From NCBI GenBank assembly GCA_001247695.2, contig LGRX02012675.1, positions 1-19,902 on the forward strand: a DNA stretch of 19,902 nt. Direction: 5' to 3'. Positions 1-6,602 of this stretch are shown in pieces (position 1 is the first letter of the stretch; each line of letters opens with the position of its first letter). Below the pieces are notes generated by a model, which was given only the letters and a program-made list of their open reading frames with translations, ran no database searches and was not told the origin of the DNA. Position numbers and translations under genes: made by a program. Source of the DNA: Cymbomonas tetramitiformis (Eukaryota > Chlorophyta > Pyramimonadophyceae > Pyramimonadales > Pyramimonadaceae).

Positions 1-239
1 GTGATGTTCTGTGATGTAGGGGACCGTTTTTGACGTTACGGTTGGGGTTTGCTCGCAGGGTTTGCTAGCATCCGACATTTATGAGCGTCCGCAGATTCTC
101 GACTACAGCTTAGTTGCGTCTGATGATGGGCGGGAATGAAAGGTAATAACCCCCTCTACCACTTCCGCACCTCATATTGGTGATGTTCAATGATGTAGGG
201 GACCGTTTTTGACGTTCCTGTTGGGGTTTTCTCGCAGGG
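1..239 (+). repeat. 60-bp direct repeat, two copies 179 bp apart
   Basis: Positions 1–60 and 180–239 match at 55 of 60 bases and share the core ggggaccgtttttgacgtt. The 119 bp between them is not repeated. The spacing suggests a tandem unit of about 179 bp cut by the window edge, or the end of a dispersed element. No gene is visible here. Confidence 0.7.
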
Positions 240-373
240 ATCCATGAGTACAATGGTGACATTATTTTGGCATTATGTATTGGCAAGATTATTTAATGGA
301 TTTTCTACCGAAGTGGTTTCCATATTATACTTAAGCTCTATTGCGTTATAACGGCGGCAAACCCTCGAAGGTC
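240..373. other. non-coding AT-leaning stretch
   Basis: No convincing coding frame, RNA gene or repeat is visible between the 60-bp repeats and the start of the module A repeat. Confidence 0.5.
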
Positions 374-405
374 AGTACTCTCCGTGTATTAACTCAGGCA
401 TAAAT
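374..405 (+). repeat. module A copy 1, left half (interrupted by the retrotransposon)
   Basis: The stretch from agtactctcc to gcataaat matches the start of module A at 3915 and 4117. The copy resumes directly after the 3' LTR at 3612, so the LTR element inserted into this copy. Confidence 0.75.
401..405 (+). repeat. target-site duplication TAAAT, left
   Basis: The five bases TAAAT abut the TG that opens the 5' LTR. An identical TAAAT follows the CA closing the 3' LTR at 3607–3611. A 5-bp duplication is the usual product of retroviral-type integrase. Confidence 0.92.
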
Positions 406-641
406 TGCTGGACTTTAGGTTCAGGGTTATTATTATGGGCTCTGATAGCCCCTAGCCTGACCCGTCTCTGATCGGAACCGTGACTCCGCTAGTAGCTAGG
501 ATGACAGTACAGTAGTACTGTACTGTCAGTCATCACTTCGTATTATCCGGGTTTCCGAGATGCATGATAAAAGCACTCGGCCGGACTGATTATGGGAGCT
601 TAGCCAGTTTGTTTTACCCGAGCGGAACACCTGTTCTCGCA
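406..641 (+). repeat. 5' long terminal repeat (236 bp)
   Basis: It has TG...CA termini and is 235/236 identical to the 3' copy. It contains a perfect 25-bp palindrome at 503–527 (12-bp arms around one G). A TATA-like gataaaag near 565 could serve the promoter, but that is only a guess. Confidence 0.93.
503..527. promoter_or_regulatory. 25-bp perfect palindrome in the LTR
   Basis: The arms GACAGTACAGTA and TACTGTACTGTC are exact reverse complements around a single G. Flanking gatga/tcatc could extend the stem with a small bulge. It is repeated intact at 3468–3492 in the other LTR. It could be a dimeric protein-binding site or an RNA hairpin if it lies within the transcribed part of the LTR. 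Confidence 0.75.
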
Positions 642-655
642 GGTTATGCGCGTCA
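642..655 (+). promoter_or_regulatory. possible primer-binding site, half-tRNA type
   Basis: GGTTATG starts at the first base after the LTR. Drosophila copia also has GGTTATG here, complementary to the anticodon arm of initiator Met tRNA and used after that tRNA is cut in half. Similarity is limited to 7 bases, after which the match is poor. No TGG-starting site complementary to a tRNA 3' end is next to the LTR. Confidence 0.4.
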
Positions 656-1034
656 CCACTTCCCTAGTAATTCTGATGGCACAGCGCCAGCTGTTGCCAT
701 GATTGGCTAAGTTTTGACACAGAGATGGGGTGGGCGCCCCCTTAGACAGTGGTCTTCTCTCCGCAGTATGGCCTACTTTTGAAGTGGAGATCAGTTTTTT
801 CGGCATTTGTTCAGCAGAGTATCGTCGCTGAGTATGGTTATACTTTACGTTCCGTTTGATCAGCGGGCAGGACACTCCGCGTTTTGTGGGTCGCTCCCAC
901 GATTGGCCACTCGGCTCATGACCTGCTTGATTATGTTGTTGCTTGCTGAGGCTCCTGCAGGAAATGGCCGCTGCGAGATTGTCCGTTACTGTCGCACCGC
1001 TAGCCCGCAATCCCATCTCGCCGTCATTTTAGAG
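642..1034 (+). other. 5' leader of the retrotransposon
   Basis: About 390 bp lie between the LTR and the preferred Gag start. The Gag frame stays open upstream to about 807 and has an earlier ATG at 834, but residues encoded there look less like Gag. The leader may hold the packaging signal. Confidence 0.4.
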
Positions 1035-3188
1035 ATGGACACACCGCCAAGACCACGTACACGCGCTAGGGCGCGTAAGTTAGCAACTATTTTCGATGAT
1101 GTTGGGGCGCTGAATTCGGCTACCCCCACGACGCCGCATTTGGCTTCGGCTGACGAATCGGCTGCGGCTGCAACGCTCGTTCAGCGGTTACGGAAAGACT
1201 CATTTGATGTTCAGTGCGCAAAGACAGCAGCCACTAAAGTTCTGGGAGACAAAACAGCAAAATTTCATGGCAGTGAATCGTCGGCTTCGGACATTTTTTC
1301 GCAGCTGGTTTCCGAGATTCAGCAGCTTTTCACGCTGCAGTCGCAGGCACTTGCACCCCTGTTTGAGCTGTCTGCTGCCAATGTCCCTGTCATGACTGCT
1401 GCGAATGAGCTGTTGTATTCTGTGCTGTTGCTGCTGACTGCGCCAGGGTCTCCTGCCCGTAATTGGGTGGAGGCTTCTGGGGCTGATGTTCCTGCTGACG
1501 GCAAACGTGCCACCCTCGAGGTGGTGCGTATGCTCGCTGATGATTCGACTCCGTTCGAGTCTCTGACTGAGCTGCTTGACGTGAGGATCTCGGATGACAG
1601 TGACCCTGACTCTGGCATTCGTCTTTTTAACAGTTGTCTTCGGGATGCGCAGCGTCTGCAGACGCTGCCCGAAGACGCTGTTAAAAGGCAATTCCTCTCT
1701 GCCCTGTCTGGACCGGCTTACGCCACGCTGGTTGACTCGTTTGCTCGAGCTGACCAGCGTGCGGCTGTAAGTCTGCTCACCCTGCAGGCGCGCGTGCGCG
1801 AGCAGTACCGCTGCGGGCGGCTCTCGGGCAAGCGCACCGCGGGGCGCCCCATGTCCGTAGCATCTTGCACCACTGACACTGGCCTGGCTTCGGCCATCGA
1901 GCGGCTCAGTTCTCAGTTGGTCAAGTTGCAGCGGGATGTGGATTCCCTTAAGAAGGGTGGCTCCAAGCCACCTCATGGGAAACACGCTCCGCGCGGCTTC
2001 CACCGACCTGGAGTGCAACCGCTTGCTCATTCCGCCTCTTCGGAGGTGGCTTTTGACAAGCGGTCTGGCACCTTTGTCCCAACGTGCAGGCACGAGAAGT
2101 GCCGCGCCGTTGGGTCAAAGCATTGGCTGAGTGAGTGTCCTCACAAGGACACTCACCCGATGTCCATTTCGGCGTCCTACTGCCAAGCCGTCGAGTCTTA
2201 TGACTCCGACGTGCTTGCCCTTCGTTTTCAGCGGTACTATGACGCTGGGGATGAGGGGTCCATGGAGCACTTGTGTGCTCTTGTGGGGCAACCTGAAATC
2301 TGTGAGCTGTCTGCGCATTCCTTTGCTCCAGAGCCTACGGCTCTGCAGCAGTTCAAGGATGCTGCTGCCTCTGCTGAGACTGCACCTGCTGAGCATCTTT
2401 CCATTGGCCGTGTTGCATTTGCTGAGGTCAGCGGTCCGCTTGCTGGTGGTGTCGCTGAGCCGACTGCCAGCAAGCAGCTGCTGCCGAAGGCCTCTGCACC
2501 CGTGCATGGTAGGACGATTGGCTTGCATGAGGTCAGCAGTGCCGCCTTCGTGCCGCCGTCTGCCTCTCTGGCTCTCGGCCCGATGGCTTCTGCTGACAAT
2601 TCATTCAAAACATTCAACACTGTCCACCCTGACTGGCTTGACATTGACCCTGAGCCTGTTGAAGTGTGTGATTCCGATGACGATGATGTCTGCCTGACTG
2701 AAGTTGAAGGGGGTGCACCGCCGGCGGCTGCGGCATTTCGGCGATTCGGAGTCCCCAGAGGCTCCAGGCCATTTGGCTTCGGTGAATTTGCTCTCACTCT
2801 CTTCATGGTGGCTACATTTGTGTTCGGTGCTACGGCGATGCCGACACTCGTGGTCGGCGGTGGTGTCAGGGGCCTGGTTGAGCCCGGAGCCACCTACGGC
2901 TACGATGCGGTTCATCCCGGTGGTGCATTACTGGATTCCTTTTGCCCGTCCGTGATTACTACTGGTTCGTCAATGCCGCCGCGGGATGTGGAACCGTTCT
3001 TTTCTCAATCGACCTCAGCGGCTCTGCAATTTGAGAGTCTTGCCACTCCACTTTGGGATCCGCCTGACCCACTTGGGTCTGGTGGTGTCAATGCTTATAA
3101 GTTCTCTTCTCAATTGACTTCGGATGTTTTTCTTGAATGGGATCCGTATGCTGAACTCGGCTCTGCCGACCAGCTTTACAGTGGCTAG
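1035..3188 (+). CDS. Gag-like polyprotein of the LTR retrotransposon (717 aa)
   Basis: Retrotransposon structural protein, expected to form the particle that packages element RNA. A basic N-terminus (TPPRPRTRARARK) is followed by a helical Gag-like core at about residues 150–265 (containing LSGPAYATLVDSF). A likely coiled coil lies at 284–309. A variant zinc knuckle uses Cys351, Cys356, His363 and Cys368 (C-X4-C-X6-H-X4-C; the canonical form is C-X2-C-X4-H-X4-C). An acidic patch is near 545–560. A hydrophobic stretch at about 585–610 looks like a membrane segment, which is unusual for Gag. The last ~105 residues match nothing I know. I chose ATG 1035 because the Gag-like sequence begins there; ATG 834 in the same frame would add 67 residues. 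The frame is intact, with no lesion. Confidence 0.75.
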   Translation: MDTPPRPRTRARARKLATIFDDVGALNSATPTTPHLASADESAAAATLVQRLRKDSFDVQCAKTAATKVLGDKTAKFHGSESSASDIFSQLVSEIQQLFTLQSQALAPLFELSAANVPVMTAANELLYSVLLLLTAPGSPARNWVEASGADVPADGKRATLEVVRMLADDSTPFESLTELLDVRISDDSDPDSGIRLFNSCLRDAQRLQTLPEDAVKRQFLSALSGPAYATLVDSFARADQRAAVSLLTLQARVREQYRCGRLSGKRTAGRPMSVASCTTDTGLASAIERLSSQLVKLQRDVDSLKKGGSKPPHGKHAPRGFHRPGVQPLAHSASSEVAFDKRSGTFVPTCRHEKCRAVGSKHWLSECPHKDTHPMSISASYCQAVESYDSDVLALRFQRYYDAGDEGSMEHLCALVGQPEICELSAHSFAPEPTALQQFKDAAASAETAPAEHLSIGRVAFAEVSGPLAGGVAEPTASKQLLPKASAPVHGRTIGLHEVSSAAFVPPSASLALGPMASADNSFKTFNTVHPDWLDIDPEPVEVCDSDDDDVCLTEVEGGAPPAAAAFRRFGVPRGSRPFGFGEFALTLFMVATFVFGATAMPTLVVGGGVRGLVEPGATYGYDAVHPGGALLDSFCPSVITTGSSMPPRDVEPFFSQSTSAALQFESLATPLWDPPDPLGSGGVNAYKFSSQLTSDVFLEWDPYAELGSADQLYSG

Positions 3189-3362
3189 AGTCTGCTTGTT
3201 TCAATCCCTGGAGGTGTGATTAGCCTTAGCCGCAGTGGTGGGTTGTGCCGGGACAAGTCCCCGGGCACCCAGCTAGAAGTATATCTGTTTCCAGTGAATG
3301 TTGTTTGTTATCTGTTTACTTAGCTCCGCTTGCCTAGCCCTATTAGCTACAGTCACAGCTCC
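3189..3362 (+). other. 3' untranslated part of the retrotransposon
   Basis: This is non-coding sequence between the Gag stop and the 3' LTR. A GC-rich imperfect hairpin lies near 3245–3271. No pol remnant is seen. Confidence 0.4.
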
Positions 3363-3370
3363 GGGTGGTG
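3363..3370 (+). promoter_or_regulatory. possible polypurine-tract equivalent
   Basis: GGGTGGTG directly precedes the TG of the 3' LTR. It is G-rich but interrupted by T, so it is a weak plus-strand primer candidate supported mainly by position. Confidence 0.35.
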
Positions 3371-3606
3371 TGCTGGACTTTAGGTTCAGGGTTATTATTA
3401 TGGGCTCTGATAGCCCCTAGCCTGACCCGTCTCTGATCGGAACCGTGACTCCGCTAGTAGCTAGGATGACAGTACAGTAGTACTGTACTGTCAGTCATCA
3501 CTTCGTATTATCCGGGTTTCCGAGATGCATGATAAAAGCACTCGGCCGGACTGATTATGGGAGCTTAGCCAGTTTGCTTTACCCGAGCGGAACACCTGTT
3601 CTCGCA
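3371..3606 (+). repeat. 3' long terminal repeat (236 bp)
   Basis: It has the same length as the 5' copy and one substitution. The palindrome is at 3468–3492. It ends CTCGCA immediately before the TAAAT duplication. Confidence 0.93.
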
Positions 3607-3611
3607 TAAAT
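3607..3611 (+). repeat. target-site duplication TAAAT, right
   Basis: This is identical to 401–405 and directly follows the CA end of the 3' LTR. Confidence 0.92.
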
Positions 3612-3718
3612 GATCACCAGACTTTCACATGAATGCCATAATTTCTTCACTGATAGAAGTCCCTTCCTGGATCTAGTCTGCACAAAATATTGTCCATATT
3701 TCGATCATGAAAATATAC
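3612..3718 (+). repeat. module A copy 1, right half
   Basis: It continues the copy begun at 374. The shared core is ataatttcttcac, agtcccttc and tctagtctgcacaa, ending in aaaatatac. It is more diverged than copies 2 and 3. Confidence 0.7.
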
Positions 3719-3723
3719 CGATC

Positions 3724-3850
3724 AGTTGCACTGTGATGTGTTGGCGAGTGCCGCACTCACAGTATGCATAATGTGGTGCACGCACCAAAATATAAATGTT
3801 CCGAAGCGAGCTGCGCTATGAAGTGTTGGCGAGTGCCGCACTCACTGTGT
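3724..3850 (+). repeat. module B, about one and a half units
   Basis: It contains cgagtgccgcactcac twice, with the caccaaaatataaa and gttccgaag signatures of the 87-bp unit between. It directly follows module A copy 1, the same order as at 4117–4726. Confidence 0.75.
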
Positions 3851-3914
3851 CATCACTATAGTTAATGAGCATTCCCTAACCTATTGTTTTGTTGTGGCTA
3901 CGTTTTTGTCATAT

Positions 3915-4062
3915 AGTACTGTCTTTGTGTATTATAAACTCTCACATAAATGATGTCATCATCCCTGCAAATGTATGTCATAGTTTCTTGACCCATGATG
4001 TAAGTCCCTTCTTGTGTCTAGTCTGCACAACACAGTTTCATATTTCGTTCACAAAAATATAC
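3915..4062 (+). repeat. module A copy 2
   Basis: It runs from agtactgtc through ctcacataaatgatg, tttcttgacccatga and tctagtctgcacaac to aaaatatac. This copy has no B units after it. Confidence 0.75.
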
Positions 4063-4116
4063 AGAAATCGTGAGGTAATACTAGAAAAGTAATGAGCCTC
4101 TACATCTTGCACACAT

Positions 4117-4268
4117 AGTACTCTCTGCGTATTATTAAGTCTCACATAAACGATGTCAGCTTCCCTGCAAACGTATGTCATAATTTCTTGACGCATGAAA
4201 ATCCCTTCTTGCGTCTAGTCCGCACAAAATAACAAAATAGTATTCATATTTCGTTCACCAAAATATAA
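4117..4268 (+). repeat. module A copy 3
   Basis: It has the same order of signatures as copy 2, and leads straight into the long module B array. The A copies at 3915 and 4117 are each preceded by aatgag-containing sequence, so the true unit may be about 200 bp or more. Confidence 0.75.
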
Positions 4269-4726
4269 AAGTTCCGAAGCCCCTTGCACTGCGGTGATGT
4301 GTTGGCGAGTGCCGCACTCACGGTATGCACAATGTGGTGCACGCACCAAAATATAAAATTTCCGAAGCAAGTTGCACTGTGTAGTCTTGGCGAGTGCCGC
4401 ACTACCTGAGATATGCATAATGTGGCGCGCGCACCAAAATATAAAAGTTCCGAAGCGAGTTGCACAGTGTAGTGTCGGCGAGTGCCGCACCTCCACCGGT
4501 ATGCATAATATGGTGCGCGCACCAAAATATAAAAGTTCCGAAGCGAGTTGCACTGTGTAGTGTTGGCGAGTGCCGCACTCACAGAATGCATAATGTGGTG
4601 CTTGCGCCAAAATATAAAAGTTCCGAAGCAAGTTGCACTGTGTAGTGTCGGCGAGTGCCGCACTCACAGTATGCATAATATGGTGCGCGCACCAAAATAT
4701 AAAAGTTCCGAAGCGAGTTGCACTGT
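4262..4726 (+). repeat. module B tandem array, ~87-bp unit, about 5.3 copies
   Basis: The motif gttccgaag (or ttccgaag) recurs at about 4271, 4359, 4447, 4534, 4620 and 4708. Each unit holds two short palindromes: gagtgccgcactc, and a ggtgcgcgcacc-type core with variants. The apparent ORFs on both strands here are repeat translations, not genes. Confidence 0.9.
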
Positions 4727-4730
4727 GTTA

Positions 4731-4871
4731 GCTATGTTAGCTAGTGGGGATATGTTAGCTAGTGGGGTGCCCGATATTCATCCTGAGAGTGATGAAGACA
4801 ATGATTCGGATGAGGATGTTGATGATCACATCATGATCCTGCGTGGCGATGATGATGTCGATGCTAGATAA
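4731..4871 (+). other. short acidic open frame after the B array
   Basis: The frame reads DIHPESDEDNDSDEDVDDH and ends at a stop at 4869–4871. It starts inside repeats and has no credible start codon. A duplicated atgttagctagtgggg lies at its 5' end. It could be the tail of a lost gene or a chance low-complexity frame. Confidence 0.2.
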
Positions 4872-4946
4872 CTACAATAGGTTAGTACATCAAAATCATC
4901 AATAATGCAAATCGTAATTGTGTATTCAACTCGTAGGTGTGAGATT

Positions 4947-5080
4947 GATGCTCGCGCCAAAATCGAAAAGTTCCAGAGTATGGGCGGGCAGTGTGTCGTA
5001 ATGGCGAGTGAATGATAGGTAGTGAGCGCATGGTGCACGCATGAAAATAAAAACGATTCGGGTGTGTGGGCGATGTGAAG
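4947..5080 (+). repeat. degenerate module B remnants
   Basis: Eroded signatures (cgcgccaaaatcgaaaagttcc, atggcgagtgaatga, catggtgcacgca) indicate one to two old B units. They run up to the left end of the TIR element. Confidence 0.5.
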
Positions 5081-5082
5081 TA

Positions 5083-5104
5083 CTGTGCTCACACTATTGA
5101 CTTT
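5083..5104 (+). repeat. left terminal inverted repeat (22 bp)
   Basis: It is a perfect match to the reverse complement of 6521–6542 and is preceded by TA. Confidence 0.88.
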
Positions 5105-5479
5105 AACCCCTCACGAGGTCATCAATAGTTAGTTTTTTTTAATAGTGTTTTTGGGCCATCGTGAATTATTTAATTGTTTCCCTATTTTATTCTCCACGAT
5201 TTTCCCGGTGGAGAATTATTTAATTTCCATACTATTGACTATTTATATTGCTCGCATTGAGAGCGGTCGACTTATTTAATATTTCAACTATTCATTTGTC
5301 GCACACCGACATTTAATTGCATTATTTATATCGGCACTATCCATTTGTTGCATACCGACGTTTAACTGCTAACTGTATTATGTAATTGTATGCGAATTTC
5401 ATCCAATCAACTGTGTAATTGCATTCCACTTACGTATTATGAAACACTTAAACAAGTCTGTTTTACATACTCCAAAATA

Positions 5480-5690
5480 ACTTGTGGCGCTCGAGGGCCC
5501 AGCTGCGCTATCGCAAAACAGGTGCAGGTGAATACTCCTGAGGAGTATTCACTCACTCTTATGCACTTGTGCCGCTCGAGGGACTAGCTACGCTCGCTAT
5601 CGCGAAACACGCATGTGCCGGCAGGAGTATTCACTACAGTAAGTCTTATGCACTTTTGGCGCTCGAGGGACCAGCTCCGCTTGTAGCTTT
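5480..5690 (+). repeat. three diverged copies of a cgctcgaggg module, with a 21-bp palindrome
   Basis: The core gcgctcgaggg...cagct recurs near 5487, 5571 and 5659. Partly shared flanks (gagtattcact, cttatgcactt) show a unit of about 85 bp. The first interval carries a perfect palindrome at 5530–5550, GAATACTCCT–G–AGGAGTATTC. Confidence 0.65.
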
Positions 5691-5981
5691 AGATGAGATA
5701 ACAGTCCACTTCCTCTTCGTTTTTTCCAGGAACTTAGGGTCCTCCTCCTCGTCGTCGTCCGAGAGGTCCTCCGTTTCAAAGCCTGGTGGCCTGTGTACTA
5801 TCGGGTCCGGCGTGGCGTCGGAGGCCTCCACGACCTTCAACCTGAGGCTCGAAAAAATGGACGCCTGTGGCAGCCGGTCCAAGCGGCGACGCTTCGCCAT
5901 CATATCCCCAAGTGTCACAGATCTACACATGCACACATCCCCCAATCCGCGGAGTTTGCAGATCAAGCATTTGTCAGTCAT
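5646..5981 (-). CDS. small hypothetical protein inside the TIR element (111 aa)
   Basis: This is the most protein-like frame in the element. From ATG 5981 it reads MTDKCLICKLRGLGDVCMC, a Cys cluster (C5-X2-C8-X8-C17-X-C19) that might bind zinc. A basic KRRRLDR stretch follows, then a strongly acidic segment (DLSDDDEEEDP) and a Lys/Ser-rich tail. The frame is open a further 27 codons upstream without an ATG. Acidic leaders occur at the N-termini of some transposases, so it may be the remnant of one or a captured host exon. No catalytic domain follows. The opposite-strand ORF at the same place is less protein-like. Confidence 0.35.
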   Translation of the reverse strand: MTDKCLICKLRGLGDVCMCRSVTLGDMMAKRRRLDRLPQASIFSSLRLKVVEASDATPDPIVHRPPGFETEDLSDDDEEEDPKFLEKTKRKWTVISSKATSGAGPSSAKSA

Positions 5982-6200
5982 TGTTCGTTCCCACGCCAGC
6001 GGAACGCAGTTCGCGGAGGTCCGTTTCGGGTTGCTTTGGACGTTTGGAACGAAAACCAACACAAGTCGAAGTGTTCTGAGTGTGTGATCTGTGTGACACA
6101 GTCCTCGCTAGAGGGAAAGATTGCATTCCAATTGAGAGATTCTGCGATCTGCATACTTATTGGCTACCGGTTGCAGCCAGCGTATACCACTTGTCCACGA

Positions 6201-6350
6201 TCGCTTATTTTTGCGGCTATTTGCCTTCAAACAGCGTGTTTCGAGGATACTTATTTATTTTTGCGGCTATTTGCCTTCAAACAGCGTCTTTCGAGGATAC
6301 TTATTTATTTTTGCGGCTATTTGCCTTCAAACGGCGTCTTTCGAGGATAA
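6201..6350 (+). repeat. 50-bp tandem repeat, three copies
   Basis: Units at 6201–6250, 6251–6300 and 6301–6350 share ttgcggctatttgccttcaa and tttcgaggat, with only a few substitutions. A partial fourth start (ttatttatttt) follows. It lies inside the TIR element. Confidence 0.92.
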
Positions 6351-6520
6351 TTATTTATTTTCTGAACTATTCCTTATTCCTTTTTACACGGAAGGGGGGT
6401 CCTATATAATTAATATAAGTACTATTCCACTATTGATCACTTCTTCGCCTGTCGGAATTATTTAATTTCCATCAATTGTCGATCGATTACGATTTTTGAG
6501 GGGAATAATTAATTTTATTG

Positions 6521-6542
6521 AAAGTCAATAGTGTGAGCACAG
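6521..6542 (-). repeat. right terminal inverted repeat (22 bp)
   Basis: It is a perfect reverse complement of 5083–5104 and is followed by TA at 6543–6544. Confidence 0.88.
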
Positions 6543-6602
6543 TAAGCATTAACATGAGCCAACCAATTGAGCGATGTGCGGGAGTGTGCAGAATCGTACA
6601 CT

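Larger units (their letters stand above)
406..3606 (+). mobile_element. gag-only (non-autonomous) LTR retrotransposon, 3201 bp
   Basis: The element has 236-bp direct repeats (406–641 and 3371–3606) that open with TG, close with CA and differ at a single base (t615 versus c3580). It is flanked by a TAAAT duplication. A possible primer-binding site follows the 5' LTR and a short G/T tract precedes the 3' LTR. The only large ORF is a Gag-like protein. I see no protease, reverse transcriptase, RNase H or integrase motif in any frame. The single LTR difference indicates recent insertion, so enzymes must have been supplied in trans. It resembles the plant TR-GAG class of gag-carrying non-autonomous elements. 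A Ty1/copia partner is hinted at by the primer site but not proven. Confidence 0.9.
5083..6542. mobile_element. terminal-inverted-repeat DNA element, 1460 bp, TA-flanked
   Basis: CTGTGCTCACACTATTGACTTT-type ends of 22 bp at 5083–5104 and 6521–6542 are perfect reverse complements. TA abuts both ends (5081–5082, 6543–6544), as expected for a TA target duplication. The interior is AT-rich near the ends, with a shared subterminal motif (gaattatttaatttccat at about 5212 and 6455). No DDE/D transposase is recognised, so the element looks non-autonomous. TA duplication fits Tc1/mariner-like families, but a 2-bp palindromic site is weak evidence for a superfamily. Confidence 0.75.

Noticed and set aside
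675..692. tggcacagcgcc as a standard primer-binding site
   Set aside because: It begins with TGG but lies more than 30 bp from the LTR end, too far for a normal site.
642..3370. Hidden pol domains in the retrotransposon
   Set aside because: No YxDD, DSG-protease, HHCC/DDE or RNase H signature is readable in the other frames, and the single Gag frame occupies most of the interior.
4215..4676. Minus-strand ORFs over the B array
   Set aside because: They are repetitive peptides from the 87-bp unit, present in shifted form in several frames.
5569..6087. 172-codon plus-strand ORF in the TIR element
   Set aside because: It overlaps the minus-strand frame that has the more protein-like composition, and begins in repeats.
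5091..6533. CACTA-type transposon ends (CACTATTG...CAATAGTG)
   Set aside because: The inverted repeat extends nine bases beyond CACTA on both sides and is flanked by TA, not by a 3-bp direct duplication.
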